A stretch of 64,000 nucleotides of DNA from Bacteroidales bacterium UBA7569 (GCA_002477945.1 DLLF01000002.1:280987-344986), one strand, 5' to 3'. Positions 55,034 through 63,505 are shown, numbered from the stretch's first letter. The notes: a model not told the origin generated them from the letters alone. Numbers and translations: made by a program.

Positions 55034-56445
55034 AGCGACTCACTCCATGGCATATCAGCCTTTTTATCTTCCTCATAACAGGTGCATTGGCAGGCATTGC
55101 CGCCGTTTATCCCGAAGAAGGTATATCCATCGGCGACCTCACCTTGCGTTTTCCTACGCTCCGTTCGTTCCTTGACAATGAAGAAGAACAACCCGCCAAA
55201 GAGCCTGCATTGTCACCCGAAGAACTTCTTGCCTTGCGTGCGCAAGAAGCACGCAAAGCCGAAGAAACGGGATTCCTGCACTATTTCAAGAGCAATCCCT
55301 CGTGCATCCATTGGCCGCAGGAGGACAGTTGCAGCATAGGGGACAGCACTTACTTTGACGACTTCTATACAGCCTTGCGACACGCCCGCGACAGCGCAGT
55401 ACACATTGTCCACTATGGCGATTCGCAGATAGAGGAAGACCGTATTACACGAACCGTCAGACGGCAACTGCAGGCACGCTTCGGCGGCGGCGGTCCGGGA
55501 CTGACTCCCCTCTACCAATCCATCCAGACCCTTACCACAGGACAACAGACAAGTCCGGAGCCGAAACGTTTCCTGGTGTATGGCAACCCGACCTACCGCA
55601 GAACGGGAGACAACCGTTACGGTCCGATGGGACAGGTGGCGTTAGTGGATACCACCATCACGTACTCAGTAGTTCCCCGAAGCAAAGTAACCGGCATCTA
55701 TTCCGCCCATTATTTCAACCGGCTGACCCTGCTCAGTTCTGCCGACTCGGAACTGACCTTGACCATAAAAGGCAAAGCGACCAGGGTTACACCCGCGAAT
55801 ACCCCTATGCAACTCACCACCATTTCATTGCCTGACAGTACTACTTCCGTGAGTATGAGAGTGGCAGGGACAGGCGAAGTATATGGTGTTCTATTGGGAC
55901 AGACTACCGGCGTGGGAGTGGACAACATACCCATGCGAGGGTGTTCCGGCATGATTTTTACGAACATTCAAGCCGCCCAACTGCGCACCTACTACAGGGC
56001 TACGCGTACGGGACTCATTATCCTGCAGTATGGCGGCAACAACGTCCCGCACCTGTACACAGAAGAAGATGCGGACAACTACGCAGCCGCATTGGTCAGC
56101 CAAATACGCTATCTGCAACGCCAATCCCCCGATGCCGCCATACTCTTTATAGGTCCGAGCGATATGACCACCCGCCGCAAAGGAGAACTCCGGACTTATC
56201 CGATACTTCCTTACTTAGAACGGAAACTACGGCAAGAAGTAACCATGGCAGGAGTAGCCTATTGGAGTATGTATGACAGCATGGGCGGAGAGGGTTCCAT
56301 GCCGCAATGGGTGGCATCGGGTCTGGCAGGCAAAGACTATGTGCATTTCACGCGCAAGGGAGCAGATAATGCGGGCAATATGCTGTGCGATGCGCTGCTG
56401 AACGGGTACAAGTTCTACCTATGGAGAAACCATCTTGACGACTGA
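55030..56445 (+). CDS. Membrane-anchored SGNH/GDSL hydrolase
   Basis: 471 residues. An N-terminal membrane anchor (about 8-27) and an acidic linker precede an SGNH domain: catalytic Ser in HYGDSQIEED (about 130), Asn in YGGNN and the Asp-His pair in DYVHFTRKG near the C-terminus. The arrangement with an MBOAT gene (1-bp overlap) matches O-acetylation systems such as AlgI/AlgX or PatA/PatB: the MBOAT moves acetyl groups across the membrane and the SGNH protein transfers them to, or removes them from, a polymer. The polymer (peptidoglycan or exopolysaccharide) cannot be told. Confidence 0.85.
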   Translation: MKRLTPWHISLFIFLITGALAGIAAVYPEEGISIGDLTLRFPTLRSFLDNEEEQPAKEPALSPEELLALRAQEARKAEETGFLHYFKSNPSCIHWPQEDSCSIGDSTYFDDFYTALRHARDSAVHIVHYGDSQIEEDRITRTVRRQLQARFGGGGPGLTPLYQSIQTLTTGQQTSPEPKRFLVYGNPTYRRTGDNRYGPMGQVALVDTTITYSVVPRSKVTGIYSAHYFNRLTLLSSADSELTLTIKGKATRVTPANTPMQLTTISLPDSTTSVSMRVAGTGEVYGVLLGQTTGVGVDNIPMRGCSGMIFTNIQAAQLRTYYRATRTGLIILQYGGNNVPHLYTEEDADNYAAALVSQIRYLQRQSPDAAILFIGPSDMTTRRKGELRTYPILPYLERKLRQEVTMAGVAYWSMYDSMGGEGSMPQWVASGLAGKDYVHFTRKGADNAGNMLCDALLNGYKFYLWRNHLDD

Positions 56446-58325
56446 TGCCGATGAAGGACCTGCTTACCCATATCTTTGCTTTCGACGCAAACACCCCTCT
56501 TCTTTTCACGCAGTTCTACTTCTGGGCATTCTTTGCCATAGTCTATGCGTTCTTTGCGTTGTTTCACAGCAAGCGGCTGCTCCGCAACAGTTTTCTGTTT
56601 TTCGTCAGTCTGTTCTTCTACTACAAGACAAGCGGTATCTTCATCCTGATATTGCTCTTCGTCACCTGTTCCGACTTTCTCATAGCCAAACGCATTCATG
56701 CCGCCCAAACAAGAGGCAGAGACACCATGGCAAAGGTTTGGCTATGCATAAGCATCGTTGTGGACCTGTCTTTGCTCTGCTACTTCAAGTATGCCTACTT
56801 CCTTACCAATATGGTGAACGATATGTTGGGTACCCATCTGCAAGTATTCGACATTTTCGCCTGGATAGGAAACGGCTTCAGCGAACACGGGAGGTTTGAT
56901 GTGGACAGGATTGTGCTTCCCGTAGGCATATCCTTTTATCTGTTCCAGGTGATTTCCTACACGGTTGACGTCTATAAGCGTCAGATACAGCCTGTAGGCA
57001 ATCTGTTGGATTTCGGTTTTTACGTATCGTTCTTTCCGCAACTCGTAGCGGGTCCCATTGTCCGTGCCTCGGAGTTTATCCCCCAACTCTACCGTCCTTT
57101 CCACCTCTCGAAGCGACAGTTCGGCATGGCGGTGTTCTGGATACTGAACGGACTTATCAAGAAGATTGTCTTATCGGATTACCTTGCTGTGCAGTACATA
57201 GACCGAGTGTTCGACAATCCTCTGCTTTTCTCGGGCTTTGAAAATCTTTTCGCCCTGTTTGCCTACTCCTTGCAGGTATATGCCGACTTCTCCGGCTACA
57301 CAGACATTGCCATAGGACTTGCCATGCTGATGGGCTTCTACCTACCCAAGAACTTCAACTCCCCCTACAAAGCGACCAATCCGCAGGACTTCTGGCGCAG
57401 ATGGCACATATCTCTTTCGCGTTGGCTGAAGACCTATCTCTATATTCCATTGGGCGGCAACAGGAATGCGACTCCTGCAACGTATATACTGCTTATTTTG
57501 TTCGCTATCATAGCCGTTGCCCTCACAGGAAACATCTACACAGGTGCCGGTATTCTTGCCGTATCGGCAGGCGTCATTATAGTGCTTGTACTGTTTCCTG
57601 CGAGACGTAAGAAGATCTATGCCAACTTGAACTCATTCATCACCATGCTGCTTGGCGGCTTGTGGCATGGTGCCAGTTGGAACTTCATCATCTGGGGCGG
57701 CTTGAACGGAATCGGTATGATTATTTACAAGATATGGAAAGACTGTCCGTGGCACGTGCGCATGGGTGCCATGACCCTGCTAAGTGCGGGAATAGTTACG
57801 ATACATCATTTTCATGCCACTCCTTTCGTCAATCTATGCACAGTATGGATTGTCTGCCTGTTTGCCGCGACCTGTGTCCGCTATGTCTATTTTCTGTCGG
57901 TTCACCGCAAGGCTGAGAGGACTGACAGACCCTGGGTAAGACACATCGCGACGGTATGGGCCGTGGCGCAAACATTCACCTTTATCACATTCACACGTTT
58001 GTTTTTCCGTGCGGGGAGCAACTTAGACCCAGCCACAGCCAACCACGAGGCATGGCAGACAGCCACTCAGATGATCACGCAGATAGGTTCGGCATGGAAT
58101 ATGGAGGTTGTGCCACAGATAATCAGCGAGTATGCCGGTGTAATGCTGCTCTTTGTCATCGGTATGCTGATTCATTGGCTGCCCGACAACTTCAAACGCT
58201 GGTACAGGCTGTGCTTTGCTTCCCTGCCGACAGCGGTTATCGCCATGATCACAGTGGCGGTGGTGTTCTTTGTTTACCAATTCGTGACGGCTGATTTGCA
58301 AGCCTTTATCTATTTTCAGTTCTGA
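56445..58325 (+). CDS. MBOAT O-acyltransferase (AlgI/DltB family)
   Basis: 626 residues, longer than the ~480-520 typical of AlgI. About twelve or more membrane segments. The family core is PVGISFYLFQVISYTVDVYK, FFPQLVAGPIVRA, RRWHISLSRWLKTYLYIPLGG and the catalytic His in GGLWHGASWNFIIWG. An insertion between the YIPLGG and LGGLWHG motifs (about 350-385, ILLILFAIIAVAL ... VLVLFPARRKK) adds an extra hydrophobic stretch. It imports the acetyl group for the SGNH partner. Confidence 0.9.
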   Translation: MPMKDLLTHIFAFDANTPLLFTQFYFWAFFAIVYAFFALFHSKRLLRNSFLFFVSLFFYYKTSGIFILILLFVTCSDFLIAKRIHAAQTRGRDTMAKVWLCISIVVDLSLLCYFKYAYFLTNMVNDMLGTHLQVFDIFAWIGNGFSEHGRFDVDRIVLPVGISFYLFQVISYTVDVYKRQIQPVGNLLDFGFYVSFFPQLVAGPIVRASEFIPQLYRPFHLSKRQFGMAVFWILNGLIKKIVLSDYLAVQYIDRVFDNPLLFSGFENLFALFAYSLQVYADFSGYTDIAIGLAMLMGFYLPKNFNSPYKATNPQDFWRRWHISLSRWLKTYLYIPLGGNRNATPATYILLILFAIIAVALTGNIYTGAGILAVSAGVIIVLVLFPARRKKIYANLNSFITMLLGGLWHGASWNFIIWGGLNGIGMIIYKIWKDCPWHVRMGAMTLLSAGIVTIHHFHATPFVNLCTVWIVCLFAATCVRYVYFLSVHRKAERTDRPWVRHIATVWAVAQTFTFITFTRLFFRAGSNLDPATANHEAWQTATQMITQIGSAWNMEVVPQIISEYAGVMLLFVIGMLIHWLPDNFKRWYRLCFASLPTAVIAMITVAVVFFVYQFVTADLQAFIYFQF

Positions 58326-58546
58326 CAGGAGACCTTTCTCTGAAAGGAAAGTTCAGGTTGAATGTGTTTATTTGATAGACGTTCGAGTTGATCGAGAAGT
58401 CCGAGGAAGTGAGACTTTGAGTTATAGGGGAATGGGACGGATGGGACGAATTAGCCTAATAGGGAATACGAGGACGGCACTAAGGAAGATTTATTACAGA
58501 CATCCCGGTTAATCGGGACGTTATAGGAACTTTTCAGGCATCGTAT
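58326..58546. repeat. Dispersed repeat fragment H between convergent genes
   Basis: Carries AGACGTTCGAGTTGATCGAG and GGGAATGGGACGGATGGGAC (about 58377-58480), inverted relative to copies A-C and matching the block at 63594-63690. No gene is seen. Confidence 0.65.
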
Positions 58547-59116
58547 TCAAGTTGTTTCGGTATGCCGATTGTTCCGTGGCGTACGGAAACGCAGGTGCCA
58601 CAGGTTGAATTTGTGTACGCTCTCCTGCCCGAACTTGGACAGACTCCGGCGGATACTACTCAACTTTTTCGTCCGGTTCAGACGGCTTTTGCTATAGAAT
58701 TTGTCGGCATAACAGATAATCTGCTCTTCTATGGTGCGAGGGCAGAAGTCCCGGTGCGGAAGCGGCAAGTTGTCCCTCACAATCTGTTCCAGCGTTATAC
58801 CCGTCCCTGTATGCCTCTGCGCCACCTCGGCATGACGAGGAAGCCCCTCACGCCGCAACAACTCAGCACCCAAGTAACCATGGCAGACGTACTCATTTTC
58901 TCCATAGCAGCATATACCGGGGGCATTGCAAAGGAAGATACCTATATCGTGCAACATAGCCGCTTCGTAGAGAAAAACAGGGTCGGCACCGAGTTCGGGA
59001 TGGGCTTGTGCTACGCGCAACGCCTTATCCGCCACCTGACGGCTATGGCACAACAAAATCCGCTCCAACTGAGGATTGGAGGCATAGTACTTGTGAATGA
59101 GTGCTTCGCAGTCCAT
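58547..59116 (-). CDS. HD-domain phosphohydrolase
   Basis: 189 residues. HD-domain metal ligands: HSRQVADKAL (His), AMLHDIGIF (His-Asp) and CYADKFYSK (Asp). The C-terminal ~30 residues are basic. Such small proteins hydrolyse nucleotide or cyclic-nucleotide phosphates; the substrate is not known. It is the last gene of the nadK-DUF1207-like-fmt-HD operon. Confidence 0.85.
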   Translation of the reverse strand: MDCEALIHKYYASNPQLERILLCHSRQVADKALRVAQAHPELGADPVFLYEAAMLHDIGIFLCNAPGICCYGENEYVCHGYLGAELLRREGLPRHAEVAQRHTGTGITLEQIVRDNLPLPHRDFCPRTIEEQIICYADKFYSKSRLNRTKKLSSIRRSLSKFGQESVHKFNLWHLRFRTPRNNRHTETT

Positions 59117-59125
59117 TGTCAGCGT

Positions 59126-60064
59126 TTAATGCAAACCATTGAGAAGCGCCTGCGCCGTCATACGTTTTTTATCGGGGAGTTGGAGCGAGAGAATCTCGAC
59201 AAAACCATCGGTCACGGCAACTCGCATTGTTTTCTTGTCTTCTATCTGCAACGTTCCACAAGGCAGACTATGTTGTTCCACAACGGGACGCACCTCATAG
59301 ATTTTTACAATTTTTTCCTCTCCCGAGACAGTGAGACGCGCCCACGCCGCAGGATAGGGACTCAAACCACGCACAAAATCATGCACCTCTTGCGCCGTCT
59401 TAGCGAAATCGATTTGGCAAGTCTCACGGAAGATTTTAGGTGCCAGACGCAATTGATCTTCGGGCAGAGCGGGTTGCGGAATGCGGCGAACCGTCCCGCC
59501 GAGAATCTGCTCCATGGTTTTGAGGACGACAGACGTTCCAAGACGCATAAGACGTTCGTAGAGACTTCCGACATTCTCGTCGGCACCAATCGGGAGACGT
59601 TCCTGCATAATCATGTCGCCCGTATCGATGTCGTGCTTGAGGAAAAAGGTAGTCACCCCCGTTTCTTTTTCTCCGTTGATGATTGCCCAATTGATCGGAG
59701 CCGCTCCCCGATACTGCGGGAGCAGGGAGGCATGGAGATTGAACGTCCCCAAGCGGGGCATATTCCACACGACCTCGGGCAACATACGGAAGGCGACCAC
59801 AATCTGCAAATCGGCTCTACAGGAACGCAATTCTTCGACGAAGTGTTCGTCTTTCAACCGTTCGGGTTGCAGCACAGGCAGCGAGACAGACAACGCATAT
59901 TCCTTGACGGGAGAGTATTGCAGTTTGTGTCCCCTCCCTGCGGGCTTATCGGGCATCGTGATGACCGCCACGATATTGTAACCGTTTTCGACCAATGCTT
60001 TCAAAGGTTGCACCGCGAATTCGGGTGTTCCCATATATACGATACGCAGATTTTTCTTTTCCAT
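59126..60064 (-). CDS. fmt: Methionyl-tRNA formyltransferase
   Basis: 312 residues from the ATG of MEKKNLRIVYMGTPEFAV. The catalytic formyl-transfer motif is NLHASLLPQYRGAAPINW, with the downstream Asp in LKHDIDTGDMI. The C-terminal domain has AKTAQEVHDFVRGLSPYPAAW. It formylates initiator Met-tRNA. Placed 5 bp behind the DUF1207-like gene. Confidence 0.96.
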   Translation of the reverse strand: MEKKNLRIVYMGTPEFAVQPLKALVENGYNIVAVITMPDKPAGRGHKLQYSPVKEYALSVSLPVLQPERLKDEHFVEELRSCRADLQIVVAFRMLPEVVWNMPRLGTFNLHASLLPQYRGAAPINWAIINGEKETGVTTFFLKHDIDTGDMIMQERLPIGADENVGSLYERLMRLGTSVVLKTMEQILGGTVRRIPQPALPEDQLRLAPKIFRETCQIDFAKTAQEVHDFVRGLSPYPAAWARLTVSGEEKIVKIYEVRPVVEQHSLPCGTLQIEDKKTMRVAVTDGFVEILSLQLPDKKRMTAQALLNGLH

Positions 60065-60069
60065 TGTCT

Positions 60070-61107
60070 TTATTCGAATATGAGGCAGAGTCCTGCCGAG
60101 TTGTAGTTGGTTATGTTGCGGAACTGTCCCCACGGGCAGTTGCCATAGTAGAGACGCAGACCGAGAGAGAAACGCGAGAAATAGCCATCATAGTGAGGCG
60201 TGCAGAAGCGTAACCCTAAGAAAGCGTTGCAGGTGAAGACACGTTTTTCAGCATACGGAACAGAGACCAATGCGCCGTCTTTCAGCGCATAGTCGGGATA
60301 TCCATAAGCGGCACGGTTTCTCACTTCGAGAGAAGCGACCCCTTGCAAGCCATGCCTCGAGGCAGGCGACTGATATTGGTATTGCAGATAAATTTCCCAC
60401 GGCGAGACAGCAGGGTGCGCCAAAGAGGCATCTCCATCAGTGGCATCGATGAAATACCAACCCCGCCGAGGCTGCCAAAGCAGAAGCAGACCCGCCCGGA
60501 AACAATGGTTCTGCGCGAACCGGTTTTCCGCCTCATTGAGTGTGAAGACGAGTTCGGTATAGTTGTAAGACACATTGACACGCCGCAGAGGGAATCCGAA
60601 ATCAGCGTGTTGCAGTGCGAGTTCATCTCCTATATGCGTGGATTCGTGCTTGAAGGGATTCCACGCGACGGAATAGTTGTGCAAGAAACGCCGGTTGAGA
60701 CGGTGCAGAAAACAGAACGTGGGTCCGGCGATGCGGTAGTCGGTATCCACGACAGGCGCCGTGACAGGTTCCGCCAGATCGAGCCAGATGCTGACCGAGA
60801 TGGGCATCGTGACACTCAACGCGAAGTTGTCGTTTCTGATGTTTCCTTGCCAAAGGGGAAGTTTGGTTCCTATAACGGCTGCCGTGGTAAAACGATAAGC
60901 ACGCACAGTCTGTCCCCAATCGTAGGAGGAATGGTTGGTATTTCCGTGCATATCCAGGCGGACATAGTCGGGATGCATATCCGACAGGAGGGAGTGACCA
61001 AAGGGAGCATAGCGGAACAAGCCCTCGCGAAAAGAAGCAGTCTGCGCCGACAAACACACGCCGGTCAGCAATAACAGTATGAGATATGCTCCACGCCGCA
61101 TTGTCAT
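60070..61107 (-). CDS. DUF1207-like outer-membrane protein
   Basis: 345 residues. Signal peptide about 1-22. A beta-rich sequence with NPFKHESTHIGDEL, typical of the DUF1207 family (usually F/Y-x-S-x-H-x-GDE), VNVSYNYTELVF and repeated aromatic-ended strands; the C-terminal SAGLCLIFE fits an outer-membrane barrel end. It overlaps nadK by 4 bp. Function unknown. Confidence 0.7.
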   Translation of the reverse strand: MTMRRGAYLILLLLTGVCLSAQTASFREGLFRYAPFGHSLLSDMHPDYVRLDMHGNTNHSSYDWGQTVRAYRFTTAAVIGTKLPLWQGNIRNDNFALSVTMPISVSIWLDLAEPVTAPVVDTDYRIAGPTFCFLHRLNRRFLHNYSVAWNPFKHESTHIGDELALQHADFGFPLRRVNVSYNYTELVFTLNEAENRFAQNHCFRAGLLLLWQPRRGWYFIDATDGDASLAHPAVSPWEIYLQYQYQSPASRHGLQGVASLEVRNRAAYGYPDYALKDGALVSVPYAEKRVFTCNAFLGLRFCTPHYDGYFSRFSLGLRLYYGNCPWGQFRNITNYNSAGLCLIFE

Positions 61108-61955
61108 TCTATTCCCCAGAAGAGTTTCTGCCGCAAAGAATTGAAGAAGGAGTGTTCTTCGGTATGTACCAGTTTCACCGTCTGTGCGGCTTTTTCTATA
61201 TGAAGAGAGACTTCTTCTTTGAGGGTGCGGGAACGCCCGTCCACCGAGAGGAGGAAGTTGCGGGAACGGCTCTTCACCCTGAGATCAATCTGCCAATCGT
61301 CAGGAATCACCAACGGGCGTACATTGAGACTATGTGTGGCGATCGGCGAGATGATGAGGGCCCGTGTTTGCGGTGCCATGAGGGGGCCGCCTACAGAAAG
61401 ATTGTATGCCGTGGAGCCTGTGGGCGTGGAAACAAGCAAACCGTCCGCCTTGTAGGCGTGCAGGGGTTGGCTATTGACCCAGACCTCCACCGTAATCATT
61501 GAACTGAGTTCCTGCTTCATAAGCGCCACTTCATTGAGTGCAAGGATATTCTCTCCTTCCTGATTGGGCGAGGGGACGACGTGCAACAGGGCGCGTTGTT
61601 CTATGGTGTAGGCATTGCGGATTAGTTGTTCGCAGACCGAGTTGTTGTCGGCAGTCTGCACCTCGGTGAGGAAACCGAGGTGACCACAGTTTATCCCCAG
61701 GATGGGAATGTTCTTATCAATCACTTGCGAGACAGAGTAGAGGAACGTGCCATCGCCTCCCACAGAGAGGGCGAAATCGATTACTTCGTCGGTATCGTGT
61801 GTGTAGGGAGCATAGCGGTCGCGCAAGTTCATCTCGTTTCTCAGTTCCTGAGAGAGCAGGACGCGCACACCATGGGCGTCCATAAAATCCAGGATATGGG
61901 CGACCTCGCCCAATGTGTTCTTCTTGTTGGAATTGCCAAAAACCGCAATAGTCAT
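61104..61955 (-). CDS. nadK: NAD kinase
   Basis: 283 residues from the ATG of MTIAVFGNSN; the longer frame passes the promoter at 61980-62011. Motifs GGDGTFL (ATP/NAD site), LNEVAL and TPTGSTAYNLSVGGPL are all present. It makes NADP from NAD. It is the first gene of the minus-strand operon nadK-DUF1207-like-fmt-HD. Confidence 0.96.
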   Translation of the reverse strand: MTIAVFGNSNKKNTLGEVAHILDFMDAHGVRVLLSQELRNEMNLRDRYAPYTHDTDEVIDFALSVGGDGTFLYSVSQVIDKNIPILGINCGHLGFLTEVQTADNNSVCEQLIRNAYTIEQRALLHVVPSPNQEGENILALNEVALMKQELSSMITVEVWVNSQPLHAYKADGLLVSTPTGSTAYNLSVGGPLMAPQTRALIISPIATHSLNVRPLVIPDDWQIDLRVKSRSRNFLLSVDGRSRTLKEEVSLHIEKAAQTVKLVHTEEHSFFNSLRQKLFWGIE

Positions 61956-61979
61956 AACCGAAAAGATTGTTTGGTTTGG

Positions 61980-62011
61980 CAAAGATAGTAACTCTTTGTG
62001 AGAAAAACAAG
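61980..62011 (-). promoter_or_regulatory. Promoter of the nadK operon
   Basis: On the minus strand CTTG (62008-62011), 20 bp, TATCTTTG (61980-61987). Confidence 0.82.
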
Positions 62012-62116
62012 TCAGCGTGTTGTATTGGCAAGGCAACCCGCACCAAAACGGCAGTATGACCAGAAGATGAGAAATTATCCATGCTGCGGTGTTTCCTCAT
62101 GCAGCCTTATTTAACG

Positions 62117-62158
62117 AGGATAGCCCGTCTGCTCTTTGCGGAGCAGACGGGCTATCCT
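62117..62158 (-). terminator. 18-bp perfect hairpin downstream of the riboswitch-controlled gene
   Basis: Arms 62117-62134 and 62141-62158 are complementary over 18 bp with a 6-nt loop, GC-rich. It is followed on the minus strand by TTAAAT, not a pure T-run. It likely ends the 62232 transcript. Confidence 0.65.
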
Positions 62159-62231
62159 GTAAATTGCGTTTCCACCCTATCATGGCAGCGACTACGGCAG
62201 AGAACGCAATTCCTGACAGGCGGACAAGACG

Positions 62232-63020
62232 TCAGCGAATCTCCCTGCCGAGGACATCGTAAAGACGGCCGTCGCGCAAGATACAGAGTTTGCCGTCGCG
62301 CAATTGTTTCACGGTTTCGTTTTGCTGTCCGTTTGTTAGAGGAAGGAACGTTCCGACTCCTCCACCAACTTCCGTGAAGGAAATGTTGTCCAAGAGACAT
62401 GAGTTGATCACGGTGGCATCATCGTCGTAGAAGACCAGGTGGGCACCGGCGGGAATGCCTGACAGGGGGATTTCGTACTTGTCGTATTTCGCGAGAGAGA
62501 GTGTCAAGTCACGGAAGTTGATCACCTTCTCGGCAAAATGTTCTTTCAGTTCGGACGTATCGGCAATGGCTGCTATATATCCAATGCGCAATTTGGCATT
62601 ATTCACACGTGAGGTTGTGAACTCCTCCGCTTTGCCATAGAAATTGAGCAGCAGGTTGGCGTAGTCTTTGTCTTTGATTGCGGGAAGAATGGCATACACC
62701 GGAACACGTCCATCACTTGCAATACCATAGATGCGTTCACAGAGTCTGCCATCATATCCATAGGAGTTATCCTTATCCAATTTGCTTGGATAGATGAAAG
62801 GAAGATAGGCTTGAGATTGCTTCTTATTTCCTGCATTACCAACGATCCACATTTTCGGGCAAACGAAATCGGTCGTTCCTTCCAAGACGGGCTTTGTGTC
62901 GGAATAGTCGTCGAAGTTCCATACCGCTTCGTCAAGACTAACTACATAGGGATCGGTTTGTGCCATCAGACCGGCACCTGACAGGGCTGCCAAAGCAACC
63001 AAGAGTAATACTTTTTTCAT
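62232..63020 (-). CDS. T9SS-secreted orphan protein under a cobalamin riboswitch
   Basis: 262 residues. Signal peptide about 1-20 (ending GLMAQ). A single beta-rich domain (about 25-215) has WNFDDYSDTKPVLEG, FYGKAEEFTTSRVNNAKLRI, LTLSLAKYDKYEIPLSGIPAGAHLVFYDD and LLDNISFTEVGGG, similar in style to jelly-roll modules of surface proteins. The C-terminus (KQLRDGKLCILRDGRLYDVL) is a short T9SS tail like that of the endonuclease at 10552. It stands alone behind a cobalamin riboswitch, so it should be made only when B12 is scarce. A role in binding cobalamin or a corrinoid at the cell surface is inferred; no relation to BtuB, BtuG or BtuH was seen. Confidence 0.75.
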   Translation of the reverse strand: MKKVLLLVALAALSGAGLMAQTDPYVVSLDEAVWNFDDYSDTKPVLEGTTDFVCPKMWIVGNAGNKKQSQAYLPFIYPSKLDKDNSYGYDGRLCERIYGIASDGRVPVYAILPAIKDKDYANLLLNFYGKAEEFTTSRVNNAKLRIGYIAAIADTSELKEHFAEKVINFRDLTLSLAKYDKYEIPLSGIPAGAHLVFYDDDATVINSCLLDNISFTEVGGGVGTFLPLTNGQQNETVKQLRDGKLCILRDGRLYDVLGREIR

Positions 63021-63045
63021 TGTCGTATCGTGTTAAAAACAATTA

Positions 63046-63069
63046 TTGTCTCCTCTCTCGCGGAGACAA
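63046..63069 (-). terminator. Terminator-like hairpin in the riboswitch leader
   Basis: Stem TTGTCTCC (63062-63069 on the minus strand reading) with GGAGACAA (63046-63053) and an 8-nt loop, followed on the minus strand by TAATTGTTTTTAA, about 26 bp before the ATG. It fits an expression platform that ends transcription or blocks translation when cobalamin is bound. Confidence 0.65.
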
Positions 63070-63145
63070 ACACGCACAACAACCCATACCATAACAGGAA
63101 ACGTATTGCGCCGGCTCCAACTCCACGAAAGCCCATATTCGCTCC

Positions 63146-63312
63146 AACCCAGGCAGGTCTTCTGACTTATCCCTCCACGGTGCGCCTTCCCAACACGGAG
63201 TCAGTGGCATAATGCACCATAATCAACAGGACTTACAGCAGCGGGTCTGTACAGGATTTGCACCTGTTTCCCTTTTCAACCAAGGCGTTACTCTTGGTAC
63301 CATAAGTTGCTA
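63146..63312 (-). promoter_or_regulatory. Cobalamin riboswitch
   Basis: On the minus strand, in order: CAGGTGCAAATCCTGTACAG and CCCGCTGCTGTAA (P5-P6 core), GCCACTG, GGGAAGGC and the B12 box AAGTCAGAAGACCTGCC (63152-63168). These are the conserved core elements of the class I cobalamin riboswitch. It lies between a consensus promoter (63331-63362) and the T9SS-secreted orphan gene, which it should repress when cobalamin is bound. Confidence 0.93.
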
Positions 63313-63330
63313 TGTTTGCTAAAAGCAGTG

Positions 63331-63362
63331 CAAAGGTACGGAAGTTTCCGGAAAGTAGCAAA
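63331..63362 (-). promoter_or_regulatory. Promoter of the riboswitch-controlled gene
   Basis: On the minus strand TTTG (63359-63362), 20 bp, TACCTTTG (63331-63338). It abuts repeat copy D. Confidence 0.88.
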
Positions 63363-63384
63363 TGTTTTGCGGGTTCATGAGTTA

Positions 63385-63505
63385 ATTACAGACGTTTCAG
63401 TTGTTCGAGAAGTTCGAGGGAGAGAGGAAGACCTCCCCAACCCCTCCAAAGAAGGGGCTAATCAATCTCCCGTTGAGGGGTCGTTGAGGTCGGCTTGGGG
63501 GGTCG
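63385..63505 (-). repeat. Dispersed intergenic repeat, copy D
   Basis: Read on the minus strand: CGACCCCCCAAGCCGACCTC, then AGCCCCTTCTTTGGAGGGG, TTCCTCTCTCC, CTTCTCGAACAACTG and ACGTCTGTAATTAA, the same order as copy C. It is flanked at 63508-63543 by the ATTTACGATTTGG module also seen at 12472. Confidence 0.85.

Noticed and set aside
58562..60106. 514-residue plus-strand open frame
   Set aside because: It runs antisense across the HD-domain and fmt genes, both of which have complete motifs on the other strand.
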